Shown: positions 16,035 to 23,648 of the stretch, one piece after another | Layout: each line of letters starts with the position of its first letter | How positions within the stretch are numbered: the first letter of the stretch is position 1 | Source: JANPCX01 sp031431125 | GTDB taxonomy: Bacteria; Pseudomonadota; Gammaproteobacteria; Burkholderiales; Burkholderiaceae_C | Length of the DNA: 26,582 bases | Direction of reading: 5' to 3' | Assembly: GCA_031431125.1 (NCBI GenBank) | Contig: JANPCX010000049.1 | Location: 1 to 26,582 of the forward strand | Position numbers and translations under genes: made by a program | Notes under the pieces: generated by a model | What the model saw: only the letters and a program-made list of their open reading frames with translations | What the model was told of the DNA's origin: nothing | Database searches by the model: none

Positions 16035-16861
16035 TTGAGCCTGCGCCGCAGCGCGGCACCCAGACTGTCGACCACCACCACACAGGCCAGGATGCACAAC
16101 AGGATGGCAGAGACTTGGTCGTACTTGATGAGGCGCAGCGCGGCCATCAGCTCAAAGCCAATGCCGCCAGCACCCACGATGCCCAGCACCGCCGAGGCGC
16201 GGAAGTGGTATTCCCAGCGGTAGATGGTGATGTCGGCCAACTGCGGCAGCACCTGCGGCAGCACGGCGTGCCTGATCACCTGAAAGCGGCTGGCCCCTGC
16301 TGCGGCCGCAGCTTCCAGCGGCTTGGGGTCCACGTGTTCGATGGCCTCGGCGTAGAACTTGCCCACCATGCCGGCCGAGTGCAAGGCCAGCGCCAGCACC
16401 CCGGGCAAGGCGCCAAAGCCCACGGCCGCCACGAACAGGATGCCCAGAATGATCTCTGGCACCGAACGGCAGGCCGCCAGCAGCGTGCGCGTGAAGCGCA
16501 TCAGCACGGGGTTGGGCGCGGTGTTGGGCGCCGCCAGCAAGGCCAGGGGCAGCGACAACACGATGGTCAGGGCCGTTCCGGCAATGGACATGGCCAGCGT
16601 GTCGAGCAGCGGCTTGAGCCAGTGCTGCCAGCGCGCGAAGTCGGGCGGCACCATCTCGCTGGCCAGCTGTGCGATAGCAGGCCCACCTTCAGCAAAGCGG
16701 GTCGCGTCAAAGAAGCCGCACAAGACCAAGGCCAGAACGCAGACCGCCAGCACCAGGCCGATCAAGCCGCTGTTGCGCAGGGCCTGCGCGCGCTCCGCCT
16801 GGAGGATGGCGCTGAAGCTGGCGCTGGAACTGGCGCCATTCGGCATCGCAGGCTGCGCCAT
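16031..16861 (-). CDS. ptxC: Phosphite ABC transporter permease (PtxC/PhnE family)
   Basis: Inner-membrane channel subunit of the phosphite importer. The 276-residue protein has a first membrane segment at about 35-55 (LIGLVLAVCVLALVLCGFF), further hydrophobic segments across the centre and C-terminus, and the cytoplasmic EAA loop EAAAAAGASRFQVIRHAVLP (about 190-210), which contacts the ATPase. The ATG at 16861 shares one base with the ptxB stop (TGATG arrangement); a GTG at 16864 is also possible. Its 3' end overlaps ptxD by 4 bases. It is similar in length and plan to the other PhnE-type permease of this cluster (20932-21762), but the two sequences differ substantially, so they are not a recent duplication. 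Confidence 0.9.
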   Translation of the reverse strand: MAQPAMPNGASSSASFSAILQAERAQALRNSGLIGLVLAVCVLALVLCGFFDATRFAEGGPAIAQLASEMVPPDFARWQHWLKPLLDTLAMSIAGTALTIVLSLPLALLAAPNTAPNPVLMRFTRTLLAACRSVPEIILGILFVAAVGFGALPGVLALALHSAGMVGKFYAEAIEHVDPKPLEAAAAAGASRFQVIRHAVLPQVLPQLADITIYRWEYHFRASAVLGIVGAGGIGFELMAALRLIKYDQVSAILLCILACVVVVDSLGAALRRRLK

Positions 16862-17730
16862 CACTTCATCTTCTCCAGGTCAAGCTTCAGCACCGTGGCC
16901 ATCTCGCGCAGGGTGTCGTAGGCCTTGTCGTCGGTGGCAGCGAAGCCTTCCACGCGGAAGGACTTCAGCACCTCTTTGTCCTTGATGTTGAGGAAGGCAC
17001 TGCGGATGGCCTCCTTCAGCGCCGGCGCCAGGTTGCCCTGCATCGTGATCGGGTAGTTCGGGATCGGCGCGGACAGGTCGATCTGCACCACGCGGGTCGG
17101 GTCGATGACCTTGCGCTCGATCAGGCTGCGGTAGATGGCCTCTGACAGCGCTCCTGCGGGCACCTGGCCGGCCTGCACCGCACGCGCCACGCCATCGTGT
17201 GTGCCCAGGTGCACCACCTTGTAGTCCTTGTCGCCTTCCAGCCCCTTCTTTTGCAGGTGCGCGCGGGGCGCCAGGTGGCTGGACGTCGAGGCCTGGTCGC
17301 CAAAGCCAAAGGGCTTGCCGCGGATGTCGGCCACCGTCTTGACCGGGCCGCCCACGTTGGCAATGAGGATGGAGTTGTAGGTGGGCGAGCCCTTTTCAAC
17401 GCCCACGGCAAAAGGTTCGATGGCTGGCGCCTTGCTCTTGGCCAGCACGTAGGAGAAGGGGCCGAAATAGGCCACTTCGATGCGGCCGAAGCGCATGGCC
17501 TCGATCATCGACGAGTAGTCGGTGGTGACGATCAGCTCGATCTCTTTCTTCAGCGTGGCTTCCAGGTACTGCTTCAAGGGCTGCGCGTTCTGGATCAAGG
17601 TGGCTGCGTTTTCATCGGGCAGCAGCGCCACGCGCAGGCGCGCGGGGTCACGGCCCTGCGACCAGGCCAGGGGATGGGCCATCACGAGGGCGGCTGCACT
17701 GGCTGCGAGCAGGAGTTGACGACGGTTCAT
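16861..17730 (-). CDS. ptxB: Phosphite-binding periplasmic protein PtxB (PhnD family)
   Basis: Periplasmic substrate-binding component of the phosphite importer. The 289-residue precursor has a Sec-type signal peptide (MNRRQLLLAASAAALVMAHP, cleavage probably after WSQG). The mature protein shows family features LLPDENAAT, TDYSSMIEAMRFGRIEVAYF and GDQASTSSH, matching the PtxB branch of PhnD-like proteins. The PhnD/PtxB binding site uses a Ser-Thr-Ser-type loop like the one in STSSH, which is conserved here. The ATG at 17730 has a ribosome binding site (AGGAA) and was preferred to the frame opening at 17769. It lies 64 bases after ptxA, the only real gap in this part of the operon, and touches ptxC. 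Confidence 0.92.
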   Translation of the reverse strand: MNRRQLLLAASAAALVMAHPLAWSQGRDPARLRVALLPDENAATLIQNAQPLKQYLEATLKKEIELIVTTDYSSMIEAMRFGRIEVAYFGPFSYVLAKSKAPAIEPFAVGVEKGSPTYNSILIANVGGPVKTVADIRGKPFGFGDQASTSSHLAPRAHLQKKGLEGDKDYKVVHLGTHDGVARAVQAGQVPAGALSEAIYRSLIERKVIDPTRVVQIDLSAPIPNYPITMQGNLAPALKEAIRSAFLNIKDKEVLKSFRVEGFAATDDKAYDTLREMATVLKLDLEKMK

Positions 17731-17794
17731 GGTGTTTCCTGGATGTGTTGGTGAACAGGGGAGGTGCATGGATGCGACATCGGTTGAGCAGGGC

Positions 17795-18610
17795 TCAGGC
17801 CGCCTTCAGTTCGGCGGCCATGGGCTCGAAGCCCGCAACGGGGGCGGCCACGGCGCCACCGCTGGGGGTGCCGTACAGCGTGGTGAGCGTGTCCGACCCC
17901 AGCGCGCCCGGCGCGCCGTCAAAGACAACGGCACCCTGGCGCAAGCCCACGATGCGGTCGGCGAAGGCCTTGGCAAACTCCACCTGGTGCAGGCTGACGA
18001 TGACGCACAGCCGTTCGCGCCGGCAAATGTCGTGCATCAGCGCCAACAAGCGTTCGGCGGTGGTCGGGTCCAGGCTGGCCACGGGCTCGTCGGCCAGCAG
18101 CACGCGCGGTTGCTGCACCAGGGCGCGGGCCACGCCCACGCGCTGCTGCTGCCCGCCCGAGAGCTGGTCGGCACGGTGCAGCGCGCGGTCGATCAGGCCC
18201 ACCCGTTCAATGGCCGCGAGCGCCAGTTCCTTGTCAGCCCGCCGCCATGGCCCCAGTGAAGCCCAGCCCGGGCGGTGCCCCAGGCGGCCCATGAGCACGT
18301 TGTCCAGCACGGTCAAGCGGCCGATCAGGTGGTGCTGCTGAAACACCATGCCCGTGGTGGACCGCAGCGTGCGGCGTTGGGCGGCTGTTGTCACCGGGCC
18401 CAATCCCTGCGCGATGAGCGTGCCGTTGCTGGGCGTGACCAGGCCATTCAGGCATCGCAGCAGCGTGGACTTGCCGGCGCCGGACGGGCCGAGGAAGACG
18501 GTGAAAGCGCCGTCCTCAAACGACAGCGAGGTCGGGTGCAGTGCCCGCGTGCCGTTGGGGAAAATGACCTCGGCACCTTGCAGTTCGAGAGCGGTGTGAG
18601 TGGTGCTCAT
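17795..18610 (-). CDS. ptxA: Phosphite ABC transporter ATP-binding protein (PtxA/PhnC family)
   Basis: Cytoplasmic ATPase that powers the PtxBC importer. The 271-residue product shows Walker A GPSGAGKST (41-49), Q-loop FQQHHLIGRLTVLDNVLMG (typical PhnC wording), signature LSGGQQQRVGVARAL and Walker B VLLADEPVASLDP. The C-terminal 25-30 residues are alanine-rich and variable. The ATG at 18610 overlaps the HAD phosphatase stop by 4 bases (ATGA). PhnC-type ATPases serve phosphonate, phosphite and related importers, so the phosphite assignment comes from the adjoining ptxB, ptxC and ptxD. Confidence 0.9.
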   Translation of the reverse strand: MSTTHTALELQGAEVIFPNGTRALHPTSLSFEDGAFTVFLGPSGAGKSTLLRCLNGLVTPSNGTLIAQGLGPVTTAAQRRTLRSTTGMVFQQHHLIGRLTVLDNVLMGRLGHRPGWASLGPWRRADKELALAAIERVGLIDRALHRADQLSGGQQQRVGVARALVQQPRVLLADEPVASLDPTTAERLLALMHDICRRERLCVIVSLHQVEFAKAFADRIVGLRQGAVVFDGAPGALGSDTLTTLYGTPSGGAVAAPVAGFEPMAAELKAA

Positions 18611-19308
18611 GTCGATTCCTTGATGCTGGGCTGGGCGTTCAAAAGTTGCCCATAGCTGAAAAATCGTGCAATGCCTGCGCTCGGCGGAAGACCGTCGATG
18701 CCGTAACCACCGTCGAATACGAGGCAGGGCACATCCATCGCCTCAGCGCAGCCTGTGTCGGCGGCGCTGTCGCCCACCATGAGGGCGCTGTCAGGGGCGC
18801 TTGCCGGGTCGATTTCCAGGACCTGCAAGGCGCGCAGCAGCAACGCCGGGTGCGGCTTGGGTGGGTCGCCTTCGCGCAGGCCGACGATGGCCTTGAAATA
18901 GCCATGCAGCCCGAGCCCCCGCAGCAGTTCATGGGCCAGGGACTCGTCTCGATTGGTGCACACGGCCAGCCTGCAGCCGCGCGCGCGCTGGGCCTCCATC
19001 ACGTCACGAACCGCCGGGTAGGCGGCCGACCGGGCCACCATCCGCTCGCGGTAGCGTGTCCTGAAGGCCATGAGCAGTGCAGCCTCGTGTCGTTCGGCGT
19101 TGGGAACGTTCTGCAGGGCAGCCTGCACGCTGCCGCCGAAACCGCTGTGCATCGAAGTGCGCACCAATTCCGGTGTCACGCTTGCAAAGCCGTGTTCACC
19201 AAGCACGTCGTTCAGGGTTTGGTGCAGTCCGTCCAGCGTTTGCACCAGCGTGCCGTCAAGATCGAAGACCACCGCATCGCGCTGCCAGAACAGCGTGTGC
19301 GCGTTCAA
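18607..19308 (-). CDS. HAD-family phosphatase, phosphoglycolate phosphatase-like
   Basis: Predicted cytoplasmic phosphomonoesterase of 233 residues with all four HAD motifs: motif I VFDLDGTL (Asp16 nucleophile, Asp18), motif II CTNR, motif III lysine in PPKPHP and motif IV MVGDSAAD. The helical cap between motifs I and II is of the Gph/PGP type. PhnX phosphonatases carry DxAGT instead of DxDGT and a Schiff-base lysine in the cap, so this is a phosphate-ester phosphatase rather than a phosphonatase. It overlaps both neighbours by 4 bases (phosphodiesterase upstream, ptxA downstream). The context suggests that it releases phosphate from the monoester left by the diesterase. The true substrate is unknown. 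Confidence 0.87.
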   Translation of the reverse strand: MNAHTLFWQRDAVVFDLDGTLVQTLDGLHQTLNDVLGEHGFASVTPELVRTSMHSGFGGSVQAALQNVPNAERHEAALLMAFRTRYRERMVARSAAYPAVRDVMEAQRARGCRLAVCTNRDESLAHELLRGLGLHGYFKAIVGLREGDPPKPHPALLLRALQVLEIDPASAPDSALMVGDSAADTGCAEAMDVPCLVFDGGYGIDGLPPSAGIARFFSYGQLLNAQPSIKEST

Positions 19309-20096
19309 AGTGCAAAACGCGCTGAGGCGTCATCAAAGTCGTGCAAGTGAACGATGGTGCTTTCTTCGTCGGCCAGCACCACGGCGTATTGCGGCGGCTC
19401 GTGGCTGCCCATCACCTTGGGTGTATCACCCAGATGCAGCGCCACCTGGTGGTTGGTGCCGCGCACGGTGGACAGCGGTATGCCTAGCCAGCTGCCCGCC
19501 AGCGGCCGGTGCAGGTGGCCGAAGAATAGGTGTCTGATGCGTGCGCGGTGAGGCAGCAGCACCGCGCGCAACGGACTGGTGTCCCGCAGCGAGAGGCGGT
19601 CCATTGCCGCCATGCCCACCGCGCATGGCGGGTGGTGGATGTACAGCATCACCGGCCGCGGTGCACTGTGCGCCAGCTCTTCGGCCAACCAGGCTGCACG
19701 CTGCTCGCAGAAGACGCCCCAGCCGACGCCCGGCTGCAGGCTGTCCAGCACGATGTGATGCAGGCCACCTGCGTCAAACGCGTATTGCACGAAGCCCTCG
19801 GGCGTGACGGGTGTGCCTGGAAACGCCGCGCTGAACGCGGAGCGTTCGTCGTGGTTGCCGACCGCCACATACACCGGCATACGCAGCGGCGCCAAACGCT
19901 CAGCCAGGGCGGCGTAGGCGGCGGGCTCGCCGCGGTCTGCCAGGTCGCCAGTGATCACCACAAAGGCGGCGTTGCTGTGTTCCGCGTTGATGGACGCCAC
20001 GGCGCGAGCCAGTCGCCAAGCGGGGTCGGTGCCGTGTAGCGCACACCCAGGGGCCAGCAGGTGGGGGTCGGTCAGGTGGATGAATTTGAGCGCCAT
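19305..20096 (-). CDS. GpdQ-like metallophosphodiesterase (class III cyclic-nucleotide/glycerophosphodiesterase family)
   Basis: Binuclear metal phosphodiesterase of 263 residues. Metal-binding residues are all visible: Asp10 and His12 (LTDPHLLAP), Asp51 (ITGDLADRG), Asn81 and His82 (VGNHDERS), His154 (YIHHPPCAVGMAAMD), and His194/His196 (FGHLHRPL). Their spacing nearly equals that of Enterobacter GpdQ (8, 10, 50, 80, 156, 195, 197), and the HHPP..GMAAMD and STVRGTNHQV stretches resemble GpdQ more than CpdA. No signal peptide is present, so the substrate must be imported. The frame is open to 20792, but that extension lies inside phnC2 in another frame; the ATG at 20096, 17 bases after phnC2, is the real start. 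Substrate could be a glycerophosphodiester or another small diester. Confidence 0.88.
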   Translation of the reverse strand: MALKFIHLTDPHLLAPGCALHGTDPAWRLARAVASINAEHSNAAFVVITGDLADRGEPAAYAALAERLAPLRMPVYVAVGNHDERSAFSAAFPGTPVTPEGFVQYAFDAGGLHHIVLDSLQPGVGWGVFCEQRAAWLAEELAHSAPRPVMLYIHHPPCAVGMAAMDRLSLRDTSPLRAVLLPHRARIRHLFFGHLHRPLAGSWLGIPLSTVRGTNHQVALHLGDTPKVMGSHEPPQYAVVLADEESTIVHLHDFDDASARFAL

Positions 20097-20113
20097 GAGG
20101 TTCTTGTTGTGGT

Positions 20114-20935
20114 TCAGGTCGCGACGCAGGCCAGGTCGTCGGCAACGGCCCCGGAGCCATTGGGTCCGCTCGGAGAGCGTTGTGCAGACGTGCCTTCCTG
20201 CAGGTAAAGCGCTTGCTCGTTGGCTGGGCCGATGTCTGCTGGCGAGCCGTCGAAGACGATGCGACCAGCCTTCAATCCGATCAAACGGTCGGCAAACTCG
20301 CGTGCCAGCCCGACCTGGTGCAGGCTGCACAGCACGGCAAAACCTTGGTCGCGTGCCACGCTGCGCAGCGTGGCCAGCACGTGGCGTGCTGATTCGGGGT
20401 CGAGGCTGGCCACCGGCTCGTCGGCGAGGATCAGCCGGCCCTGTTGCGCCAGCACGCGGGCGATGGCCACCCGCTGCTGCTGGCCGCCTGACAAGGCGTC
20501 GGCCCGCACATACGCCTTCTCCAGCAAGCCCACGCGGTCCAGGCAGGACAGCGCAGCTTGGCGGTCGGCGGCCGGAAAGCTGCGCGCCAGCACACGCCAG
20601 GTGGTCACACCGGCAAGACGACCAGTCAGCACGTTGTCCAGCGCCGACAAGCGGCCGATCAAATTGTGTTGCTGAAAGATCAGGCCGATCGAACGCCGGG
20701 CATCGCGCAGTGCTGCGCCAGTCAAGCTTTGCAGCGGCTGCCCTTGCACTTCGATGTCGCCTGCATCCACCCGAGCCAGGCGCGTGAGACAACGGAAGAT
20801 GGTGGACTTGCCGGCGCCGCTGGGGCCCAGCAACGCGACGAACTCACCGGGGCCGACTGAGAAGCTCACGTCGTTGAGCGCGCGAACCGACCCATAGGCT
20901 TTGCTGACCTGACGCAACACCAGCAACGCGCTCAT
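20114..20935 (-). CDS. Second PhnC-type ABC transporter ATP-binding protein
   Basis: ATPase subunit (273 residues) of the second organophosphorus importer. Walker A LGPSGAGKST (36-45), Q-loop FQQHNLIGRLSALDNVLTG, signature LSGGQQQRVAIAR and Walker B LILADEPVASLDPES are intact. It keeps the PhnC wording but clearly differs from ptxA, especially in the N-terminus and C-terminal tail. It overlaps the permease gene phnE2 by 4 bases and is followed after 17 bases by the phosphodiesterase. It should form one transporter with the next two upstream genes. Confidence 0.9.
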   Translation of the reverse strand: MSALLVLRQVSKAYGSVRALNDVSFSVGPGEFVALLGPSGAGKSTIFRCLTRLARVDAGDIEVQGQPLQSLTGAALRDARRSIGLIFQQHNLIGRLSALDNVLTGRLAGVTTWRVLARSFPAADRQAALSCLDRVGLLEKAYVRADALSGGQQQRVAIARVLAQQGRLILADEPVASLDPESARHVLATLRSVARDQGFAVLCSLHQVGLAREFADRLIGLKAGRIVFDGSPADIGPANEQALYLQEGTSAQRSPSGPNGSGAVADDLACVAT

Positions 20936-21762
20936 ACGAGTCGCCTGCGCAGCCAGGCACTGAGCTGGTCGATGAGTGTGACCATCACCAGCACCGCAGC
21001 GGTCAAGGTGAACAGGCGCTGGAAGTCCAGCAAGTCAATGGCGGCCTTGATTTCCATGCCGATGCCACCGGCGCCGACGATGCCCAGCACGGTGGAGGTG
21101 CGCACATTGGCTTCCCAAACATACAGCGACACCGAGGCCAGGTTGGGCAGCACCGCTGGCATCACGGCATGCGCCATCACCTTCGCAGGCGCGGCGCCGC
21201 TCATCGCTGCGGCCTCCAGCGGTGCGCGCGGCAGCGTTTCGATGGCTTCGCTGTTGAGCTTGATGAGCACACCCAGCGAGTGCACGATCATGCCCAGCAC
21301 ACCGGCGAAAGGCCCCAGGCCCACGGCGGCGACGAAGAGGATGGCGAACACCACGGTGTCGATGCCACGGCAGGCGTTGGCAAACCAGCGCAGCGGCATG
21401 GCCAGCCAGGGCCAAGGCGCGGTGTTGTTGGCCACCAGCATGGCCAGCGGCGCTGCCAGGATGGCGGCGGCCAGCGTGCCGACGGTGGCAATGGCCACGG
21501 TCTCGAAAGCACGGTAGGCGATGATGTCCAGCTCTTGCGTGTAAGGCGGCCAGGCCGTCGAGGCCCATTCGAAGAGCCGTGGCATGCCGCGCACCAAAGC
21601 AAGCAGATCGACCTTGGCCACCACCAGGCACACCGCCAGGAAAACCAGTACCGCGGCGGCCGCAGCGAGTTGCTGCCAGGGGCCACGGCTGCGCCAGTCG
21701 ACGGTGGGCTCGCAGTAGCTGCCTGCGGGCAGGCGGATGGGCGCGGACACAGTGGGCATCAT
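20932..21762 (-). CDS. Second PhnE-type ABC transporter permease
   Basis: Membrane subunit (276 residues) of the second importer. A hydrophobic segment at about 33-53 (LAAAAAVLVFLAVCLVVAKV) is followed by several more, and the EAA loop EAAAMSGAAPAKVMAHAVMP lies at about 185-205. The frame offers TTG at 21765 and ATG at 21762 and 21759; 21762 shares one base with the phnD2 stop (TGATG), the same coupling seen at ptxB/ptxC. Its end overlaps phnC2 by 4 bases. The substrate is inferred only from the neighbouring binding protein and the hydrolases. Confidence 0.9.
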   Translation of the reverse strand: MMPTVSAPIRLPAGSYCEPTVDWRSRGPWQQLAAAAAVLVFLAVCLVVAKVDLLALVRGMPRLFEWASTAWPPYTQELDIIAYRAFETVAIATVGTLAAAILAAPLAMLVANNTAPWPWLAMPLRWFANACRGIDTVVFAILFVAAVGLGPFAGVLGMIVHSLGVLIKLNSEAIETLPRAPLEAAAMSGAAPAKVMAHAVMPAVLPNLASVSLYVWEANVRTSTVLGIVGAGGIGMEIKAAIDLLDFQRLFTLTAAVLVMVTLIDQLSAWLRRRLV

Positions 21763-22640
21763 CAACCCTTCAACACACCTACTTCACGCCCCATCGTCTC
21801 CAGCTTGGCGTAGGGCTCATGCGTGGTCGGAACGAAGCCGGTGTAGGGCCAGGGCAGCATGTCCTTGGCCTTGGCTTCGGGAATCGCGGCCAAGGCCGCC
21901 TGCAAACGCGCGGTGAGTTGCGGATCGAAACCGCGCCGCACCACCACGGGTTCGTTGGGCAGCGGCTCCGATTCCCAAACCACGCGGTTGGACTCGGGCT
22001 TGATCTGGCCGTTGCGCAGCATGGTGTTGCGGTGCGTGTCCCAGCCCGTGGCCAGGTCGACCTGCCCGCCGACGGTGGCCATCTGCGCGGCCGCTGCGCT
22101 GGCACCTTCGGCGTACTTGCCAAAGTGCGTCTTGGGGTCGATACCGCGTGAGCGCATGAAGTGGGTCGGCACCAGCCAGCCCGAGGTGGAGCCGACGTCG
22201 AGCATCTGCATCGACAGGCCCTTGACGTCTTCCGGAAAGCGCGCTACTTCCAGGCCAGGCCGCGCCACCACGATGGCCTTGTAGTAGTTGCGGCCCTGGA
22301 TGAGAAGCATGGCAATCGCCTGCGCGTCTCCCTTTTGTTTGGCCAGCACATAGCCCCAAGGGCCCATCTGCGCAACATCGATCTGCTGGCTGGCCAGCGC
22401 CACCGAAATGCCGGCCCAGTCATTGGCCACGGTCAGTTCGATGTCGGCACCGATCTGCTCGCCCACCATTTTGTAAACCGGCTCCCAAACCCGTTTGGTG
22501 TCGGCCTGCGTCGGCTGCTGCGGCCCGAGGCCCACCTCGATCAACGGCCTCTTGGTCTGGGCGCGCAGTATGGCGGGCGCAGCCAGTGCCCCAGTAGCGA
22601 GGGCAGTTGAAGCAATAACGATGTGGCGACGGGTGGTCAT
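21762..22640 (-). CDS. Second PhnD-like periplasmic binding protein (organophosphorus substrate unknown)
   Basis: Precursor of 292 residues with an N-terminal TTRRHIVIASTALATGALAA signal that has a twin-arginine look (RR followed by a hydrophobic run) and a probable cleavage after ILRAQ. The mature part is PhnD-like: WAGISVALASQQIDVAQMGPWG corresponds to the TDY..EA..GR.D.A..GP region, and DVGSTSGWLVPTHF to the phosphonate-binding serine/threonine loop. It differs clearly from ptxB: the binding loop reads GSTSGW instead of STSSH, so a different ligand is likely. The ATG at 22640 has a good ribosome binding site (GGAGAT). It is the first gene of the nine-gene run, so the operon promoter lies in the 102 bases upstream. 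Confidence 0.88.
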   Translation of the reverse strand: MTTRRHIVIASTALATGALAAPAILRAQTKRPLIEVGLGPQQPTQADTKRVWEPVYKMVGEQIGADIELTVANDWAGISVALASQQIDVAQMGPWGYVLAKQKGDAQAIAMLLIQGRNYYKAIVVARPGLEVARFPEDVKGLSMQMLDVGSTSGWLVPTHFMRSRGIDPKTHFGKYAEGASAAAAQMATVGGQVDLATGWDTHRNTMLRNGQIKPESNRVVWESEPLPNEPVVVRRGFDPQLTARLQAALAAIPEAKAKDMLPWPYTGFVPTTHEPYAKLETMGREVGVLKG

Positions 22641-22742
22641 GACGATCTCCAGCGGGTTGAAGTGCTGGTAGGTTAGGGAGCGTTGATGTCACCACCATTA
22701 ATAAAGTTGTCACAGTTTTCGCGGAAGCTATAGACCACATCT
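22641..22742. promoter_or_regulatory. Divergent control region between phnD2 and lysR, with paired TGTCAC sites
   Basis: The 102 bases separating the operon from its divergent regulator carry two TGTCAC boxes in direct orientation at 22687-22692 and 22708-22713, exactly 21 bases (two helix turns) apart, with an AT-rich segment between them. On the plus strand TTGTCA (22707-22712), a 16-base spacer and TATAGA (22729-22734) form a plausible sigma-70 promoter for lysR; the second TGTCAC overlaps its -35 box. A transcript from it would begin within a few bases of the lysR ATG. For the minus strand the AT-rich TATTAAT patch may act as -10 of an activator-dependent promoter; no -35 is visible. Confidence 0.5.
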
Positions 22743-23648
22743 ATGACTGACCTGTCCCTGTCCCAGCTGAAAGCCTTTGACGCCACGGCACGCCTGGGCA
22801 GCATGTCGGCGGCAGCACGCGCGCTGGGCCTGACGCAGCCCACTGTCTCAGCCCACATCGCGCGGCTGGAGGCCCACCATGGCCTGGAGTTGTTTTTCCG
22901 CCGTGGTCAGCGCATAACGTTGACCGACTTTGGACGCGTGCTTCACGACACGACCAAGCGCATCTTTCGTGCCGAGGACGACGCCTGGGCGCTGCTGGCC
23001 AGCGCGCGCAACCGGTACCAGGGCCGGCTCACGGTGTGTGCGGTGGGCCCTTACAACGTGACCCCCATGCTCAAACGCTTCCGCACCCGCTGGCCTTTGG
23101 TCGATCTGGTTGTGCGCTTGGGGGATTCGCGCCAGATCGTCGAACAGATACTCGACTACCAGGGCGATCTCGGTGTGCTCGTGCACGAGGTGGTCGACCC
23201 GCGCATCCACTGCGTGCCGTTTCGGCGGCAGCCGCTGGTGGTATTCGCCCGGCACGACCATGCGTTGGCAGGGCGTGAGGCGCTGCGGCTGCGCGACCTG
23301 GCGGGGCAGGAGTTCATCATGCGCGAAAGCGGTTCAACGACGCGCAGGGTCTTTGAGCAGCGCATGGCCAGCGTCAAGGTGCCGGTACGTTTCGCTGTCG
23401 AGATCGGCAGCCGCGAAGCCTTGCGCGAAGCGGTCGCTGAAGGGCTGGGCTTGGGTGTGGTGGCCGAGCCTGCTTACGTGGCCGATGCGCGTCTGGTGCG
23501 TCTGGACATCGTCGATCTGGACGCGTGGACGCATGTGCACGTGATCTGCCTGGCGGATCGCCGGTCGGTGCCGCTCGTCGCGGGCTACTTGTCGATCGTC
23601 GATGAGCTGGCGAGCGAGTTGTCGCCGTCAGCCGTCGTGGTGTGCTAG
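22743..23648 (+). CDS. LysR-family transcriptional regulator of the phosphorus island (PtxE-like position)
   Basis: Regulator of 301 residues with an N-terminal winged helix-turn-helix (about 5-64, LSQLKAFDATARLGSMSAAA then ALGLTQPTVSAHIARLE) and a C-terminal two-lobed effector domain (about 92-295). Divergent placement next to phnD2 points to control of the nine-gene operon; in P. stutzeri the LysR protein PtxE is encoded with ptxABCD. Whether this is a PtxE orthologue cannot be judged without alignment, since many LysR proteins accompany aminoethylphosphonate genes too. No ribosome binding site precedes the ATG, consistent with a leaderless message. The TAG stop (23646-23648) lies within the CTAG that opens palindromic repeat copy C. 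Confidence 0.9.
   Translation: MTDLSLSQLKAFDATARLGSMSAAARALGLTQPTVSAHIARLEAHHGLELFFRRGQRITLTDFGRVLHDTTKRIFRAEDDAWALLASARNRYQGRLTVCAVGPYNVTPMLKRFRTRWPLVDLVVRLGDSRQIVEQILDYQGDLGVLVHEVVDPRIHCVPFRRQPLVVFARHDHALAGREALRLRDLAGQEFIMRESGSTTRRVFEQRMASVKVPVRFAVEIGSREALREAVAEGLGLGVVAEPAYVADARLVRLDIVDLDAWTHVHVICLADRRSVPLVAGYLSIVDELASELSPSAVVVC

Noticed and set aside
18607..19308. HAD gene as phosphonoacetaldehyde hydrolase (phnX)
   Set aside because: The nucleophile motif is DxDGT, not the DxAGT of PhnX, and no phnW transaminase lies nearby.
20097..20792. N-terminal extension of the phosphodiesterase up to 20792
   Set aside because: The extra residues are arginine/alanine-rich and lie fully inside phnC2 in another frame; the ATG at 20096 gives the family-length protein.
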